Origin: DATBGO01 sp050011895
GTDB taxonomy: Bacteria > Actinomycetota > Actinomycetes > Streptosporangiales > Streptosporangiaceae
Direction: 5' to 3'
DNA length: 64,000 bases
Assembly (NCBI GenBank): GCA_050011895.1
Contig: JBEKIF010000027.1
Span: forward strand, 1-64,000
Within the stretch, counting starts at the first letter, position 1. The number at the start of each line of letters is the position of its first letter. Below are positions 9,161 through 19,004 of the stretch, in pieces. The notes below the pieces were generated by a model. That model searched no databases and was not told where the DNA came from. It saw only the letters and a program-made list of their open reading frames with translations. The translations under genes and the position numbers were made by a program.

Positions 9161-10368
9161 TCAGCCCCCGGCCCGTTCGAGGACCTTGCCGTCACGGAGC
9201 AGCCGCCGGTAGACGTCGAGATAGGCGCGCTCCTGGTGGCTCCAGGCCAGCTTCTGCTCCACCCGGGCCCGGCCTAGTTTCCCGAGCCGGGCGCGCCTGG
9301 GCTCGTCGTCCATGAGCTCCACGATGGCCGCGGCATATTCGGTGACATCGTTTGGCCGGACGTACACCGCGGCGTCGGCGAGGGAAACGCGGGTCTCGCG
9401 CAGGTCGAAAGCGACCACGGGCAGCTCGAAGGCCATGTACTCCATCGACTTGTTCATCGTGGACACGTCGTTCAGCGGGTTCTTGGGGTCTGGTGACAGG
9501 CCCACGTCCGCCGTGGAGAGGATGCGCGCGACCAGCTGATCCGGCGCCCGGCCAGTGAACTCCACGTGGCCAGCGAGGTCCAGCTCGTCCCGCAGGGCCA
9601 GCAGATCGTCGAAGCAGTCTCCCGAGCCAATCAGCGTGAAGGCGATGTCATCGCGGCCGAGCCTATGCACCACGACGTCAGCGGCTCGCAGAATGATGTC
9701 GACGCCGTCCTGCGGCCCCATAACGCCGATGTACGCGGCGAGGAACCGACGGCTCCGGCGCAGCTCGGGGTGCGCCTGGCCGCGCTGCAATAGCTGCGGG
9801 TCCGGGCCAGTGCGGACGACGGTGACGTCTGAGTTCGACTTGCCACTTCGCGTTACGGCGACATCCCGATAGGAGTCGTTGGTGGAGATCACGTGGTTCG
9901 CCGTGCGGTGAGTCTTGCGCTCCAGGGCCCGCAGCGCCTTGTAGGGCAACCTCGGGCCGTCAGGGAAACGAGACTCATACAGCTCGGGGCACAGGTCGTG
10001 GTGGTCGAACACGAACCAGGTGCGATCAAGGGCGCGAAGCACCAGGGCGATCGGCCAGAAGATGTCCGGCGGGTTGCAGGCCTGAATCACCCCGAACCGG
10101 CCGGACCGTCGTGCCTTGAACGTCAGCCATGCCGTCGCGACGAAGGAGTGCCCGTATTCGGTGACGAAGCCGAGCTTGCTGCCGCCAGGCGCATAGGGCC
10201 GGTACTTGTACAACTCGACCGTGTCCACAACCTCATACGCCGGGTCACCCTCGCCCTTAGGGCATACGACGGAAACCTGATGGCCGGCTGAGACCAGCGC
10301 CTGGCACTCCAGCCATACCCGCCGGTCGAATGGCACCGGAAGGTTCTGGACGATGATGAGGACGCGGG

Positions 10369-10372
<4 letters not shown>
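9161..10372 (-). CDS. Glycosyltransferase family 4 protein
   Basis: The 403-residue protein begins MTRVLIIVQNLPVPFDRRVW, the usual opening of GT4 enzymes with the DRRV segment. The donor-binding C-terminal half includes YIGVMGPQDGVD and, near residue 300, DPKNPLNDVSTMNKSMEYMA with the acidic/Glu region that contacts the sugar nucleotide. It should act at the cytoplasmic face of the membrane and add one sugar to a lipid-linked repeat unit. The GTG start overlaps the stop of the dehydrogenase gene as GTGA. A GT4 retaining transferase beside a GDP-sugar dehydrogenase suggests it may use the product of that enzyme, but the donor cannot be read from sequence. Confidence 0.88.
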
Positions 10373-11691
<1,319 letters not shown>

Positions 11692-11818
11692 TTCACCACC
11701 CGACTAGATTCGCTGCCTGACCCGCCACGGTCAGAGAACCCGTGGGCATATGAACGCCGAGCGGGTCGCCGTGATACGGCAAATGCCTTCTAAGGCGGGA
11801 ATCTCGGCAAGACCATTG

Positions 11819-11837
11819 ATACCATTACACATGGTAA
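11819..11837. promoter_or_regulatory. Candidate operator: inverted repeat upstream of the polysaccharide operon
   Basis: TACCAT and ATGGTA form a perfect 6-bp inverted repeat separated by TACAC, and the match extends with one mismatch (GATACCAT against GTTACCAT). It sits about 130 bp upstream of the AlgD-like gene and 200 bp upstream of the divergent PAP2 gene, in an AT-richer patch of the intergenic region. It could bind a dimeric regulator; no cognate regulator lies next to it. Confidence 0.35.
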
Positions 11838-12036
11838 CGAGAAGACTTCTAAACGTAACGAACGAGGCAGCCTCGCCTGAAGAGGTTAGGCCTGGTTTGT
11901 ATCAGGGCGGGCTGGGGCGGGTCTCGTAGGTTGCGGGATGACCCCGGAACCGGCCATCTCGTGGCCGGTTCCGCTGTCGGGACGTCGCGCGGGGTCGGCT
12001 CGTTCCGCCACTCGCTGCCGCGACGAGGTTGCTGAC

Positions 12037-12762
12037 ATGAGCAAGGATCGCATTCCGCGCGACACCGACCGCGCGTCGCAGTGGGCACGGCGTCCGCTGA
12101 TTCCGCCAACGGCCCGTCCCGTGGCTGGCGCGCTGCTCACCTGCTGCGTGGCCGTGACGGCAGTCCTCGGAGCCTTGTTCGCGCATCAGACGCACCCGAC
12201 ATGGCTCGACCGGGCGGTCGACCTCCCGATAGCAGCCAGCCTAGCCGCGCATCCTCGAGCGGCGGAGATGCTGGCCTACCCCGGCGAGCCAGTCCCGGTG
12301 ACCGCGTTGACCGTAGCCCTCCTCGTCGCCTGCCTGATCAGGCGTAAGTTGAATGCCTGCGTGCTCCTGGTTGTAGCGGTGCCTGGCGCCATCGCGCTCA
12401 GCGAGCTGGCGCTGAAGCACGCGGTCGGGCGCAAGTACCACGACGCTCTAACCTTTCCCAGCGGCCACACCACCAGCGCATTCGCCGTGGCCGCGGCCAT
12501 CACGGTACTGCTGGCCGATCCGGACCAGGTCAGGCTGCGGCCGGCTGGTCGAGCCTTGTTCGCGCTGATAGCTCTGCTGGTCGCGGCGGCAGTCGCCGTC
12601 GGGGTCATCGCGCTGGATTTCCACTACTTCACAGATACGGTCGCAGGCGCCGCAGTCGGCATCGGATCGGTCATCGCTACTGCATTCGTCGTGGATCATT
12701 TCGGCCGGCTAGCCCAGCGCACGCGCATCCGGAAGACGAGCATCGGGGCATCGCCGGGATGA
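12037..12762 (+). CDS. PAP2-family membrane phosphatase
   Basis: The family signature is complete: KHAVGRKYHDAL (motif 1), FPSGHTTSAFAVA (motif 2, PSGH) and ALDFHYFTDTVAG (motif 3 with catalytic His and Asp). At least five hydrophobic helices are visible, so it is an integral membrane enzyme acting on lipid phosphates such as undecaprenyl or phosphatidic pyrophosphates. I place the start at the ATG at 12037 because a GAGG lies about nine bases before it; an ATG at 11938 would add 33 residues with no family resemblance. It is divergent from the polysaccharide operon, so a role in recycling undecaprenyl carrier lipid is plausible but not shown. Confidence 0.85.
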   Translation: MSKDRIPRDTDRASQWARRPLIPPTARPVAGALLTCCVAVTAVLGALFAHQTHPTWLDRAVDLPIAASLAAHPRAAEMLAYPGEPVPVTALTVALLVACLIRRKLNACVLLVVAVPGAIALSELALKHAVGRKYHDALTFPSGHTTSAFAVAAAITVLLADPDQVRLRPAGRALFALIALLVAAAVAVGVIALDFHYFTDTVAGAAVGIGSVIATAFVVDHFGRLAQRTRIRKTSIGASPG

Positions 12763-12940
12763 CCACGGCGCGTGCAGCGGGCCGACTCGTGCTGATGTCC
12801 CAGCGCCTGGCCTCCGTGAAATCGGCGATCCCGGCGCCAGCGCATGACGAGTAACACGTCATCCTGTCACGTACAGTAAGCAATCTGAATGCCAAGAGTC
12901 ACGAACTGGGCGTCTAGATACAACTAGGCAGGGGCCTCAT

Positions 12941-13603
12941 ATGGAGTCGCTCGGCGTCGGCGGCGCGTGGATCTTCACGCCGCGCATCTACCCGGACAAC
13001 CGAGGTTATTTTCATGAATTGTTCCGCGGTACCGAGTTCCTCGACGATCTTGGCTATCGCTTCGAGGTCGCTCAGGCGAACTGCTCGGTGTCTCATCGCG
13101 GCGTGATCCGCGGCGTACATTTCACAGAGGTGCCGCCAGGCCAGGCGAAATATGTGGTGTGCGGCAGCGGCGCGGTCCTCGATGTCGTCGTCGACCTGAG
13201 AACCGGCTCTCCCACATACGGGCGCTGGGAGGGCGTGCAGCTGGATGACGAGACGCGGCGCGCGGTGTTCATATCAGAGGGACTGGGGCATGCCTTCATG
13301 GCGCTGAGCCCGGAGGCCACCGTGATGTACCTGTGCTCGACCCCCTACGCTCCCGGCATCGAGCACGGCGTACACCCGCTCGACCCCGAGATCGGCATTG
13401 CCTGGCCGCAGGACGTGCAGGCCATCCTGTCCGAGAAGGACGCGGCCGCCCCGGCCCTCGACGAGGCGCGACGCGCCGGGCTGCTCCCGGATTACGCGGA
13501 CTGCGTGGCCTTCGCGGCCCGGCTCCGCGAGCCCGCCGCGGATGGGCGGCGGCGGTCTGCCACAACTCCAGCTCCCCTCCAGGCGGCCGATCCGTCCGGC
13601 TGA
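12941..13603 (+). CDS. rfbC: dTDP-4-dehydrorhamnose 3,5-epimerase-like protein
   Basis: The cupin-fold enzyme shows PRIYPDNRGYFHELFR near the start, the catalytic-His region GVIRGVHFTEVPPGQAKYV, and LDVVVDLRTGSPTYGRWEG. All are typical of RmlC. It converts dTDP-4-keto-6-deoxyglucose to the 4-keto-rhamnose form. The last 30 residues or so are Pro/Ala/Arg-rich and extend past the usual fold. A GGGG sits just upstream of the ATG. The gene converges on rfbB, and rfbA follows in the same minus-strand group, so the three steps from glucose-1-phosphate to the epimerised ketosugar are encoded here. No RmlD reductase is visible, so the final sugar could be rhamnose (reductase elsewhere) or another 6-deoxysugar. 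Confidence 0.87.
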   Translation: MESLGVGGAWIFTPRIYPDNRGYFHELFRGTEFLDDLGYRFEVAQANCSVSHRGVIRGVHFTEVPPGQAKYVVCGSGAVLDVVVDLRTGSPTYGRWEGVQLDDETRRAVFISEGLGHAFMALSPEATVMYLCSTPYAPGIEHGVHPLDPEIGIAWPQDVQAILSEKDAAAPALDEARRAGLLPDYADCVAFAARLREPAADGRRRSATTPAPLQAADPSG

Positions 13604-13755
13604 CCGGCGGGGGATGGAAAGTCACTGGTTCGCGAGCGAGCGGGGCCGCCCGAGGCGACCGGCTCCCTGGCCGGTTACCTGCGAGCCGCCGGGCCTGAGT
13701 CGCGATACGAGGTCCTGGCCGAGAATGCCGCCGGCTCCGGTGGTTAGCCAGCGGC

Positions 13756-14802
13756 TTACGACGCGTGACCGGCATTGGCCTGCGCCTGCCCGGTACCGGG
13801 TGACGCCGCCGCGACTGGGCCGGGTACCGGGTGACGCGCCCTCAGCGGCTCCCACCAGCCGCGGTTCTGCTCGTACCAGCGGACCGTCGCCTTGAGCCCC
13901 TCCCCGAACGGGCTGGCGGGCGCGTAGCCCATGCCGCGCAATGCGGAGTCGTCCAGCGCATAGCGGCGGTCGTGACCCTTCCGGTCCTCGACGTAGGTGA
14001 CCATGTCCCAGCCTGCCCCGCAGGCATCGAGCAGCGCCCGGGTCAGCTCGCGGTTGGTCAGCTCGACATCTCCGTTGATGTGATAGACGAGGCCGCGCTG
14101 GCCGCGTTCTGCTACCAGCTGGATACCGCGGCAGTGATCATCGACGTGCACCCAGCCCCTGACGTTGCCGCCGTCGCCGTACAGCGGCACCTTCAGCCCG
14201 TCGAGGAGGTTGGTGACGAACAGCGGGATCACTTTCTCCGGGAACTGATACGGGCCGTAGTTGTTGCAGCAGCGCGTGATGCTCACGTTCAGCCCGTGGG
14301 TCCGGGCGTAGGCCAGCGCGATCAGGTCGCCGCCCGCCTTCGCGGCCGCGTACGGCGAGTTCGGCGACAGCGGCGCATCCTCCGCCCACGACCCGTCCGC
14401 CACGCTTCCGTAGACCTCGTCCGTGGAGACCTGGATTACGCGCGGCGTGCCCGCTTCCAGGCAGGACTGCAGGAGGACCTGGGTGCCCGCGACGTTTGTC
14501 GCCACGAAGGCCGCCGCCCCGGCGATCGACCTGTCCACATGCGTCTCGGCGGCGAAGTTGACAACCAGGTCATGCCCGGGAACGACCGTCTCGAGCAGCG
14601 CCGCGTCGCAGATGTCACCGTGCACGAACTCAAGGCGAGGGCTGCCCGAGACCGGTGCGAGGTTTGCCAGGTTTCCTGCGTATGTCAGCTTGTCCAGGAC
14701 GGTCACGCGGGCATCTTCGAAACCGCGATAGCCGCCGGCCAGCATCGTTCGGACGTAGTGCGAGCCGATGAATCCGGCACCGCCGGTTACCAGGATCCTC
14801 AT
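13756..14802 (-). CDS. rfbB: dTDP-glucose 4,6-dehydratase
   Basis: The extended short-chain dehydrogenase has the NAD-binding motif ILVTGGAGFIGSHYVR, the family segment FAAETHVDRSI, the active-site STDEVYGS (Asp-Glu acid/base pair) and YAAAK with catalytic Tyr and Lys. The reading that starts at 14838 adds 12 basic residues. I prefer the ATG at 14802, which begins MRILVTGG and has a GGGGGC ribosome site ten bases upstream. It removes water from dTDP-glucose to give dTDP-4-keto-6-deoxyglucose. The C-terminal 30 residues after RWYEQNRGWWEPL are an Ala/Pro/Gly tail. It is transcribed after rfbA with an 80-bp gap. Confidence 0.93.
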   Translation of the reverse strand: MRILVTGGAGFIGSHYVRTMLAGGYRGFEDARVTVLDKLTYAGNLANLAPVSGSPRLEFVHGDICDAALLETVVPGHDLVVNFAAETHVDRSIAGAAAFVATNVAGTQVLLQSCLEAGTPRVIQVSTDEVYGSVADGSWAEDAPLSPNSPYAAAKAGGDLIALAYARTHGLNVSITRCCNNYGPYQFPEKVIPLFVTNLLDGLKVPLYGDGGNVRGWVHVDDHCRGIQLVAERGQRGLVYHINGDVELTNRELTRALLDACGAGWDMVTYVEDRKGHDRRYALDDSALRGMGYAPASPFGEGLKATVRWYEQNRGWWEPLRARHPVPGPVAAASPGTGQAQANAGHAS

Positions 14803-14881
14803 CGCGGCTCTTGCCCCCTGTCTTCGAGATCGCGCCATGCCCCGCTGCCATCACCACGGCCAGCTGCCCAGGCCTGCGCCG

Positions 14882-15949
14882 TCACGAGCTGATCTGGACC
14901 TTACTGTGATCACCAAGGACCAGCCGGTGGGCCTTCGGGACCTTGGGCGCCGCGGTGACCTCCACCTCGTGGCCGATCAGCGACGCCTCGATCCGCCGCA
15001 CCCCGTGAATAGAAGCGCCGCGCAGCATTATGGAGTACTCGATCTCGCTGCCGACGATGCTGCAGGCCGGGGCGACGGAGGTGAACGGGCCGACGTAGGA
15101 GTCGATCACCCGGGCGCCCGCGCCTATGATAACGGGCCCGACGATGCGCGACCCTTCGACCTGCGCGCCATCCTCGATCACGACACGGCCGATCAGCTCG
15201 CTGGCAGCATCGACAATTCCGCGCTGCACTGGCTCCACGCTCTCCAGCACCAGCCTGTTGACCTCGAGCATGTCCGCGACGTTTCCGGTGTCCTTCCAGT
15301 ACCCGGAGATCACCGTGGAACGAACCGGATGTCCCGCGTCGATCAGCCACTGGATCGCCTCGGTGATCTCCAGCTCACCCCGCCAGGAGGGTTTGAGGTG
15401 ACCGACCGCCTCATGCACCGCCGGGGTGAACATGTAGACGCCGACCAGCGCCAGGTCGCTCTTTGGGTGCTCTGGCTTCTCCTCGAGGCCGACAACATGC
15501 CCGGAACCGTCCAGCTCCGCCACGCCGAACTCCCGCGGGTCAGGCACCCGGGTCAGCATGATCTGCGCGGCCGGCCGCGCCGAGCGGAACTGCTGGACCA
15601 GCGGCGTGATGCCGCCGACGATGAAGTTGTCGCCCAGGTACATGACGAAGTCGTCATCGCCGAGGAAGTCGCGGGCCACCATCACCGCGTGGGCCAGTCC
15701 AAGCGGGGCCTCCTGGCTGATGTAGCTAGCCTCCAGCCCGAACGCCGAGCCATCGCCGACTGCCGACTGGATCGCTGCGGCGGTGTCTCCCACGACCAGG
15801 CCGACATCGGTGATACCAGCGTCCCTGAGCGCCTCAAGACCGTAGAACAGCACGGGCTTGTTGGCGACGGGGAGAAGCTGCTTAGCCGAGGTGTACGTGA
15901 TCGGCCGAAGCCGAGTCCCCGCACCCCCGGCCAGTACCAGGGCCTTCAT
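14882..15949 (-). CDS. rfbA: Glucose-1-phosphate thymidylyltransferase, long form
   Basis: The nucleotidyltransferase signature MKALVLAGGAGTRLRPIT is followed by PVANKPVLFYGLEAL, the metal/substrate segment MYLGDNFIVGG, and EEKPEHPKSDLALVGVYMF. At 355 residues it is longer than enteric RmlA (about 290). It carries a C-terminal left-handed beta-helix (VGPVIIGAGARVIDSYVGPF), as in StrD-type enzymes from antibiotic and cell-wall sugar pathways. It makes dTDP-glucose from dTTP and glucose-1-phosphate. It is the first gene of a two-gene unit with rfbB and is divergent from the SGNH hydrolase, with a shared 224-bp promoter region. Confidence 0.93.
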   Translation of the reverse strand: MKALVLAGGAGTRLRPITYTSAKQLLPVANKPVLFYGLEALRDAGITDVGLVVGDTAAAIQSAVGDGSAFGLEASYISQEAPLGLAHAVMVARDFLGDDDFVMYLGDNFIVGGITPLVQQFRSARPAAQIMLTRVPDPREFGVAELDGSGHVVGLEEKPEHPKSDLALVGVYMFTPAVHEAVGHLKPSWRGELEITEAIQWLIDAGHPVRSTVISGYWKDTGNVADMLEVNRLVLESVEPVQRGIVDAASELIGRVVIEDGAQVEGSRIVGPVIIGAGARVIDSYVGPFTSVAPACSIVGSEIEYSIMLRGASIHGVRRIEASLIGHEVEVTAAPKVPKAHRLVLGDHSKVQISS

Positions 15950-16173
15950 ATGGCGAAACTAGCGTGCCCGAGCCTCGAGGTGGTCCGATAAGCGGCCGAA
16001 AGATGACGCTGTTCCTAGCCCGGCTCCCGTTGCGCAGGTACTCGGGCATGCTCCTGCCCGCATCGGGTACAGGTGAAAACGGCTATGGGGATGTTCTGCG
16101 GAAGGCATGCCGTCGCGGGCGCCGGGCGAGGCGGCCCGGTCGCCGGGCATTGCGATGGCCGGGTGCTCGGGTG

Positions 16174-17616
16174 ATGCGGCGTTTGCCGCGCCAGCTGTCA
16201 TTGCTGCTGGCTAGCGTCGCCGGGCTGGCCGCCGTGGCGGCGGTCGCGATCGTGATAGCGCTCCTCGTCACCCCGATGCAGACCGTGACGGTAGCCGGCC
16301 AGGTCATCAGGCTGGGCACGACGGCGCCCAGGCTGAGCACGGCGGGCCCGGGCGAGGTCGACCTGTTCGGCCAGAGCCTCCCGACGGTCATGCGCTTCAC
16401 TGGCCCGGTCCGGCCCAGGCTCGAGCTGGCCCAGATCACCATCGACAGCGAGCTGGCCAACTTCGCGCAAGGCGCCAGCCCGCACAGCGACACGCACCTG
16501 CTTGGCGCACGGCTCAGTGACGGGTGGACGCGTTATTTCGGCTGGGAGGCCGCGATAGCGGGGCTGACCGCGCTGGCCATCACCGGTGCCGTCGCAGGCT
16601 GGCGCAGGCTCGCGGCCGGCCCGACGGTACGGCTGCTGGTGGCCGGCCTTCTCATCACCCAGCTCGTCAACCTCGGAGCGATCGTGCTCGCCGCCCATGG
16701 GGCGCAGCAGGCACTGCGCCAGGTGCGGTCGCTGAGCCAGCTCGTGGGCAGCGAGCCGGCCCCGCCAGCGGCCAGCGCGGACGGACCGCCGCTGCCAGGA
16801 ATCCAGGCGGTGGTGATAGGAGATTCCACGGCGGCCGGGGCAGGCCTGCCGCTCATCACCGGCCCGTCTCCTGTCGACCGCGCCTGCGGTCGCAGCTCCG
16901 AGTCCTACGCCGAGGACCTCGCCAGGGCCGATGACTGGAAGGTCATGAACCTCGCGTGCAGCGGGGCGACCATCCTGCACGGCCTGCTTGGCCCGCAGCA
17001 CCACTACGGGTACGGGCTGACCGTTCCGGCGCAGCTGGACGCCACGATGCGGGCACAGCGCGCAACCGTCGTCATCGTGAGCGTGGGCGCGGATGATCTG
17101 CGATGGTCAGCGCTCGTCGGGTACTGCGCGGCCGCGCCGCACTGCGATGACCGCGCGTCGGCCGCCTACTTCCAGCAGGAGCTCGCCGCTTTCAGCAGGA
17201 ACTACTTCCAGCTGCTCAGCCAGCTGACCGCCTTGCGCGGCAGCCCGCGCGTGATCATCAACAGCTATTACGATCCGTTCGGCAATGACCTCAGCTGCAT
17301 CGCGGGGCGCGGGCTTACCGCCGCCAAAGTCGGCACCCTGAGCTCGCGGCTGGCAACCATGAACACGGTCCTGTCGACCGGAGCGGCGGAGTTCGGCTAC
17401 TCGTCGGTGCAGCCGAGCTTCGCGGGGCATCAGCTGTGCTCACCGCAGCCCTACGTGCAAGGACCTGGCGACCAGGCGCCCTTTCACCCGACCGCACTCG
17501 GGCAGCTCGCGATCGCGCTGGCCGATCAGGTCGCCCTGACACGCCCGACCGGCGGCGCGGCAGCGGGCGCGGCGATACCGGCCGCTAGCAGGCCGCCCGC
17601 CTGGCGAGCTCGGTAG
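16174..17616 (+). CDS. Membrane-anchored SGNH/GDSL hydrolase
   Basis: From the ATG at 16174 the protein begins MRRLPRQLSLLLASVAGLAA, a membrane anchor, followed by an extracellular segment and two more hydrophobic helices near residues 125 and 155. The C-terminal half is an SGNH hydrolase. Block I is VVIGDSTAAGAG with the catalytic Ser, block II has CSGAT, block III reads VSVGADDLRW with Ala in place of the usual Asn, and block V is FHPTALGQ with the catalytic His. An upstream ATG at 15964 would add 70 Arg-rich residues before the anchor and is unlikely. It probably removes acyl groups from an exported glycan or lipid. It lies next to the sugar-nucleotide genes. Confidence 0.8.
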   Translation: MRRLPRQLSLLLASVAGLAAVAAVAIVIALLVTPMQTVTVAGQVIRLGTTAPRLSTAGPGEVDLFGQSLPTVMRFTGPVRPRLELAQITIDSELANFAQGASPHSDTHLLGARLSDGWTRYFGWEAAIAGLTALAITGAVAGWRRLAAGPTVRLLVAGLLITQLVNLGAIVLAAHGAQQALRQVRSLSQLVGSEPAPPAASADGPPLPGIQAVVIGDSTAAGAGLPLITGPSPVDRACGRSSESYAEDLARADDWKVMNLACSGATILHGLLGPQHHYGYGLTVPAQLDATMRAQRATVVIVSVGADDLRWSALVGYCAAAPHCDDRASAAYFQQELAAFSRNYFQLLSQLTALRGSPRVIINSYYDPFGNDLSCIAGRGLTAAKVGTLSSRLATMNTVLSTGAAEFGYSSVQPSFAGHQLCSPQPYVQGPGDQAPFHPTALGQLAIALADQVALTRPTGGAAAGAAIPAASRPPAWRAR

Positions 17617-17672
17617 GCGGCAACACGCAGCCTGTTACCGCAGGGTGCGGCCCGCGGCCTACTGTGGCTGAC

Positions 17673-18941
17673 ATGTCAGCACCATCTGCCGGGACGGTCA
17701 TTACCAACAATGACGGCGATGCCGCCGTTGGCCGGCGGGCCTTACCTGCCGCCCTGGGTGCGGCCTACAGCTCGGTGGGCGATCGCCGGCCGGTGCTGCT
17801 CGCGGGCCTGGGCGCGGCGTGCATCTCCGCCTCGGCTGTCCTGATCAAGCTTGCCGACACAGGTACCGCCACTGCCGCGTTCTACCGCTGCTTGCTCGCC
17901 ATACCGGTGCTTGCTGGCCTCGCCGTCATGGAGCAGCGGCGGCATGGACCGCGCCGGCTGGCCGCCCGCCGCGACGCGGTCCTGGCCGGGCTGTTCCTTG
18001 CCGTCGACCTGGTGCTGTGGAATCACGCGATCGCCGAGGTCGGTGCCGGCATCGCGACGGTACTCGGGAACCTGCAGGTGCTTTTTGTCGCGGCTGCGGC
18101 GTGGGCGCTGTTCCGCGAGCGTCCCGGACGAAGGTTCGTGGTCGCCCTGCCGGTCGTCCTGACTGGCGTCGTCCTGGTATCCGGCCTGGCCGGGGGCTCG
18201 GTGCGCGGCACCCACGCGCTGGCGGGGATCGGCTACGGGCTGGCCACGTCGGTCGCTTACGCGGGCTTCCTGCTCATCCTGCGCCGGACCTCGACCAGCA
18301 CGCCGCACATCGCGGGACCGCTCGCGGACGTGACGTCGGGCGCTGCCGCCGGCGCCTTGCTGCTGGGCCTGGCCTTCGGCGGCCTGCAGCTGGCAATTCC
18401 GTGGCCGACCTTCGGATGGCTGCTGCTGCTCTCGGTGACCAGCCAGACGGTCGGCTGGCTGCTGATCACCTCCTCGCTGCCCAAGCTGCCAGCCGCGATC
18501 TCCTCGCTCACGCTGCTCCTGCAGCCGGCCGCTGCGATGCTGCTGGCGGCCGTCATACTCGGGGAGATGCCCAGCGCCGTCCAGCTGGCGGGGGCCGCGC
18601 TGGTCTGCTGCGGCGTGCTGGCGGCCAGCTGGGCCGCCGTCCCCGCGGCCGACCTTGCGCCCCCGCCCGCCCTTGCGCCCCCGCCCGCTCTTGCGCCCCC
18701 GCCCGCTCTTGCGCCAGCGCCCGCCCTTGCGCCCGCATCAGCGGCAGCGCCCACCCTCACGGCAGCGCCCACCTCCGCGACCGCGCCCGGGCGGCGGCGG
18801 CAGGCGGTTAGTTCGACCCGATGTGATGGACCGCCGGCCAACGTAGCGGTAGCCCACAGCGATCGGGGGATACGGTCCATGGCCCACAGGATCTCGCTGG
18901 CCTCCCACTCGTGCCGCCCGAGGAGGTCCTCAAGGTTGTAA
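17673..18941 (+). CDS. EamA/DMT-family transporter with aberrant repeat-rich C-terminus
   Basis: Ten hydrophobic helices arranged as two EamA repeats are visible (ACISASAVLIKLADTG opens the first; AAISSLTLLLQPAAAMLLAA is in the second), typical of small-metabolite exporters. The normal fold should end near residue 310 (CCGVLAASWAAVPAAD). The frame then runs through five 18-bp repeats encoding LAPPPA-like units and through the antisense of a GH57 gene remnant before stopping. The last 100 or so residues therefore look like read-through created by a deletion that removed the original stop. A TACTGT about seven bases before the ATG at 17673 suggests a leaderless transcript; a GTG at 17664 is the alternative start. 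Confidence 0.8.
   Translation: MSAPSAGTVITNNDGDAAVGRRALPAALGAAYSSVGDRRPVLLAGLGAACISASAVLIKLADTGTATAAFYRCLLAIPVLAGLAVMEQRRHGPRRLAARRDAVLAGLFLAVDLVLWNHAIAEVGAGIATVLGNLQVLFVAAAAWALFRERPGRRFVVALPVVLTGVVLVSGLAGGSVRGTHALAGIGYGLATSVAYAGFLLILRRTSTSTPHIAGPLADVTSGAAAGALLLGLAFGGLQLAIPWPTFGWLLLLSVTSQTVGWLLITSSLPKLPAAISSLTLLLQPAAAMLLAAVILGEMPSAVQLAGAALVCCGVLAASWAAVPAADLAPPPALAPPPALAPPPALAPAPALAPASAAAPTLTAAPTSATAPGRRRQAVSSTRCDGPPANVAVAHSDRGIRSMAHRISLASHSCRPRRSSRL
18654..18737. repeat. 18-bp tandem repeat encoding LAPPPA units
   Basis: Four near-identical copies and one degraded copy of CTTGCGCCCCCGCCCGCC occur head to tail inside the 3' end of the transporter gene. The unit length keeps the frame open and encodes Leu-Ala-Pro-Pro-Pro-Ala. 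The tract is a likely slippage site. Confidence 0.85.
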
Positions 18942-18988
18942 GCGGGCTGATGCAGGTTGAGGACCAGGGCGACGGCCACGTCAGCCAT
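18851..18988 (-). pseudogene. Truncated GH57 glycoside hydrolase gene (N-terminus only)
   Basis: Starting at the ATG at 18988, with AAGGAG nine bases upstream, the frame reads MADVAVALVLNLHQPAYNLE and then WEASEILWAMDRIPRSLW. LHQP and the DRIPRSLW segment are what I expect at the start of GH57 alpha-glucan enzymes. After about 46 residues the resemblance ends and the frame continues antisense to the transporter tail. It begins 16 bp after the stop of the complete GH57 gene, so two GH57 genes once stood in tandem and the second lost nearly all its length. Confidence 0.65.
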
Positions 18989-19004
18989 CGGGGCTCCTTG
19001 GCGG

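Noticed and set aside
18654..18737. CRISPR or regulator array
   Set aside because: The repeats are contiguous, in frame and encode LAPPPA, so they are coding slippage repeats.
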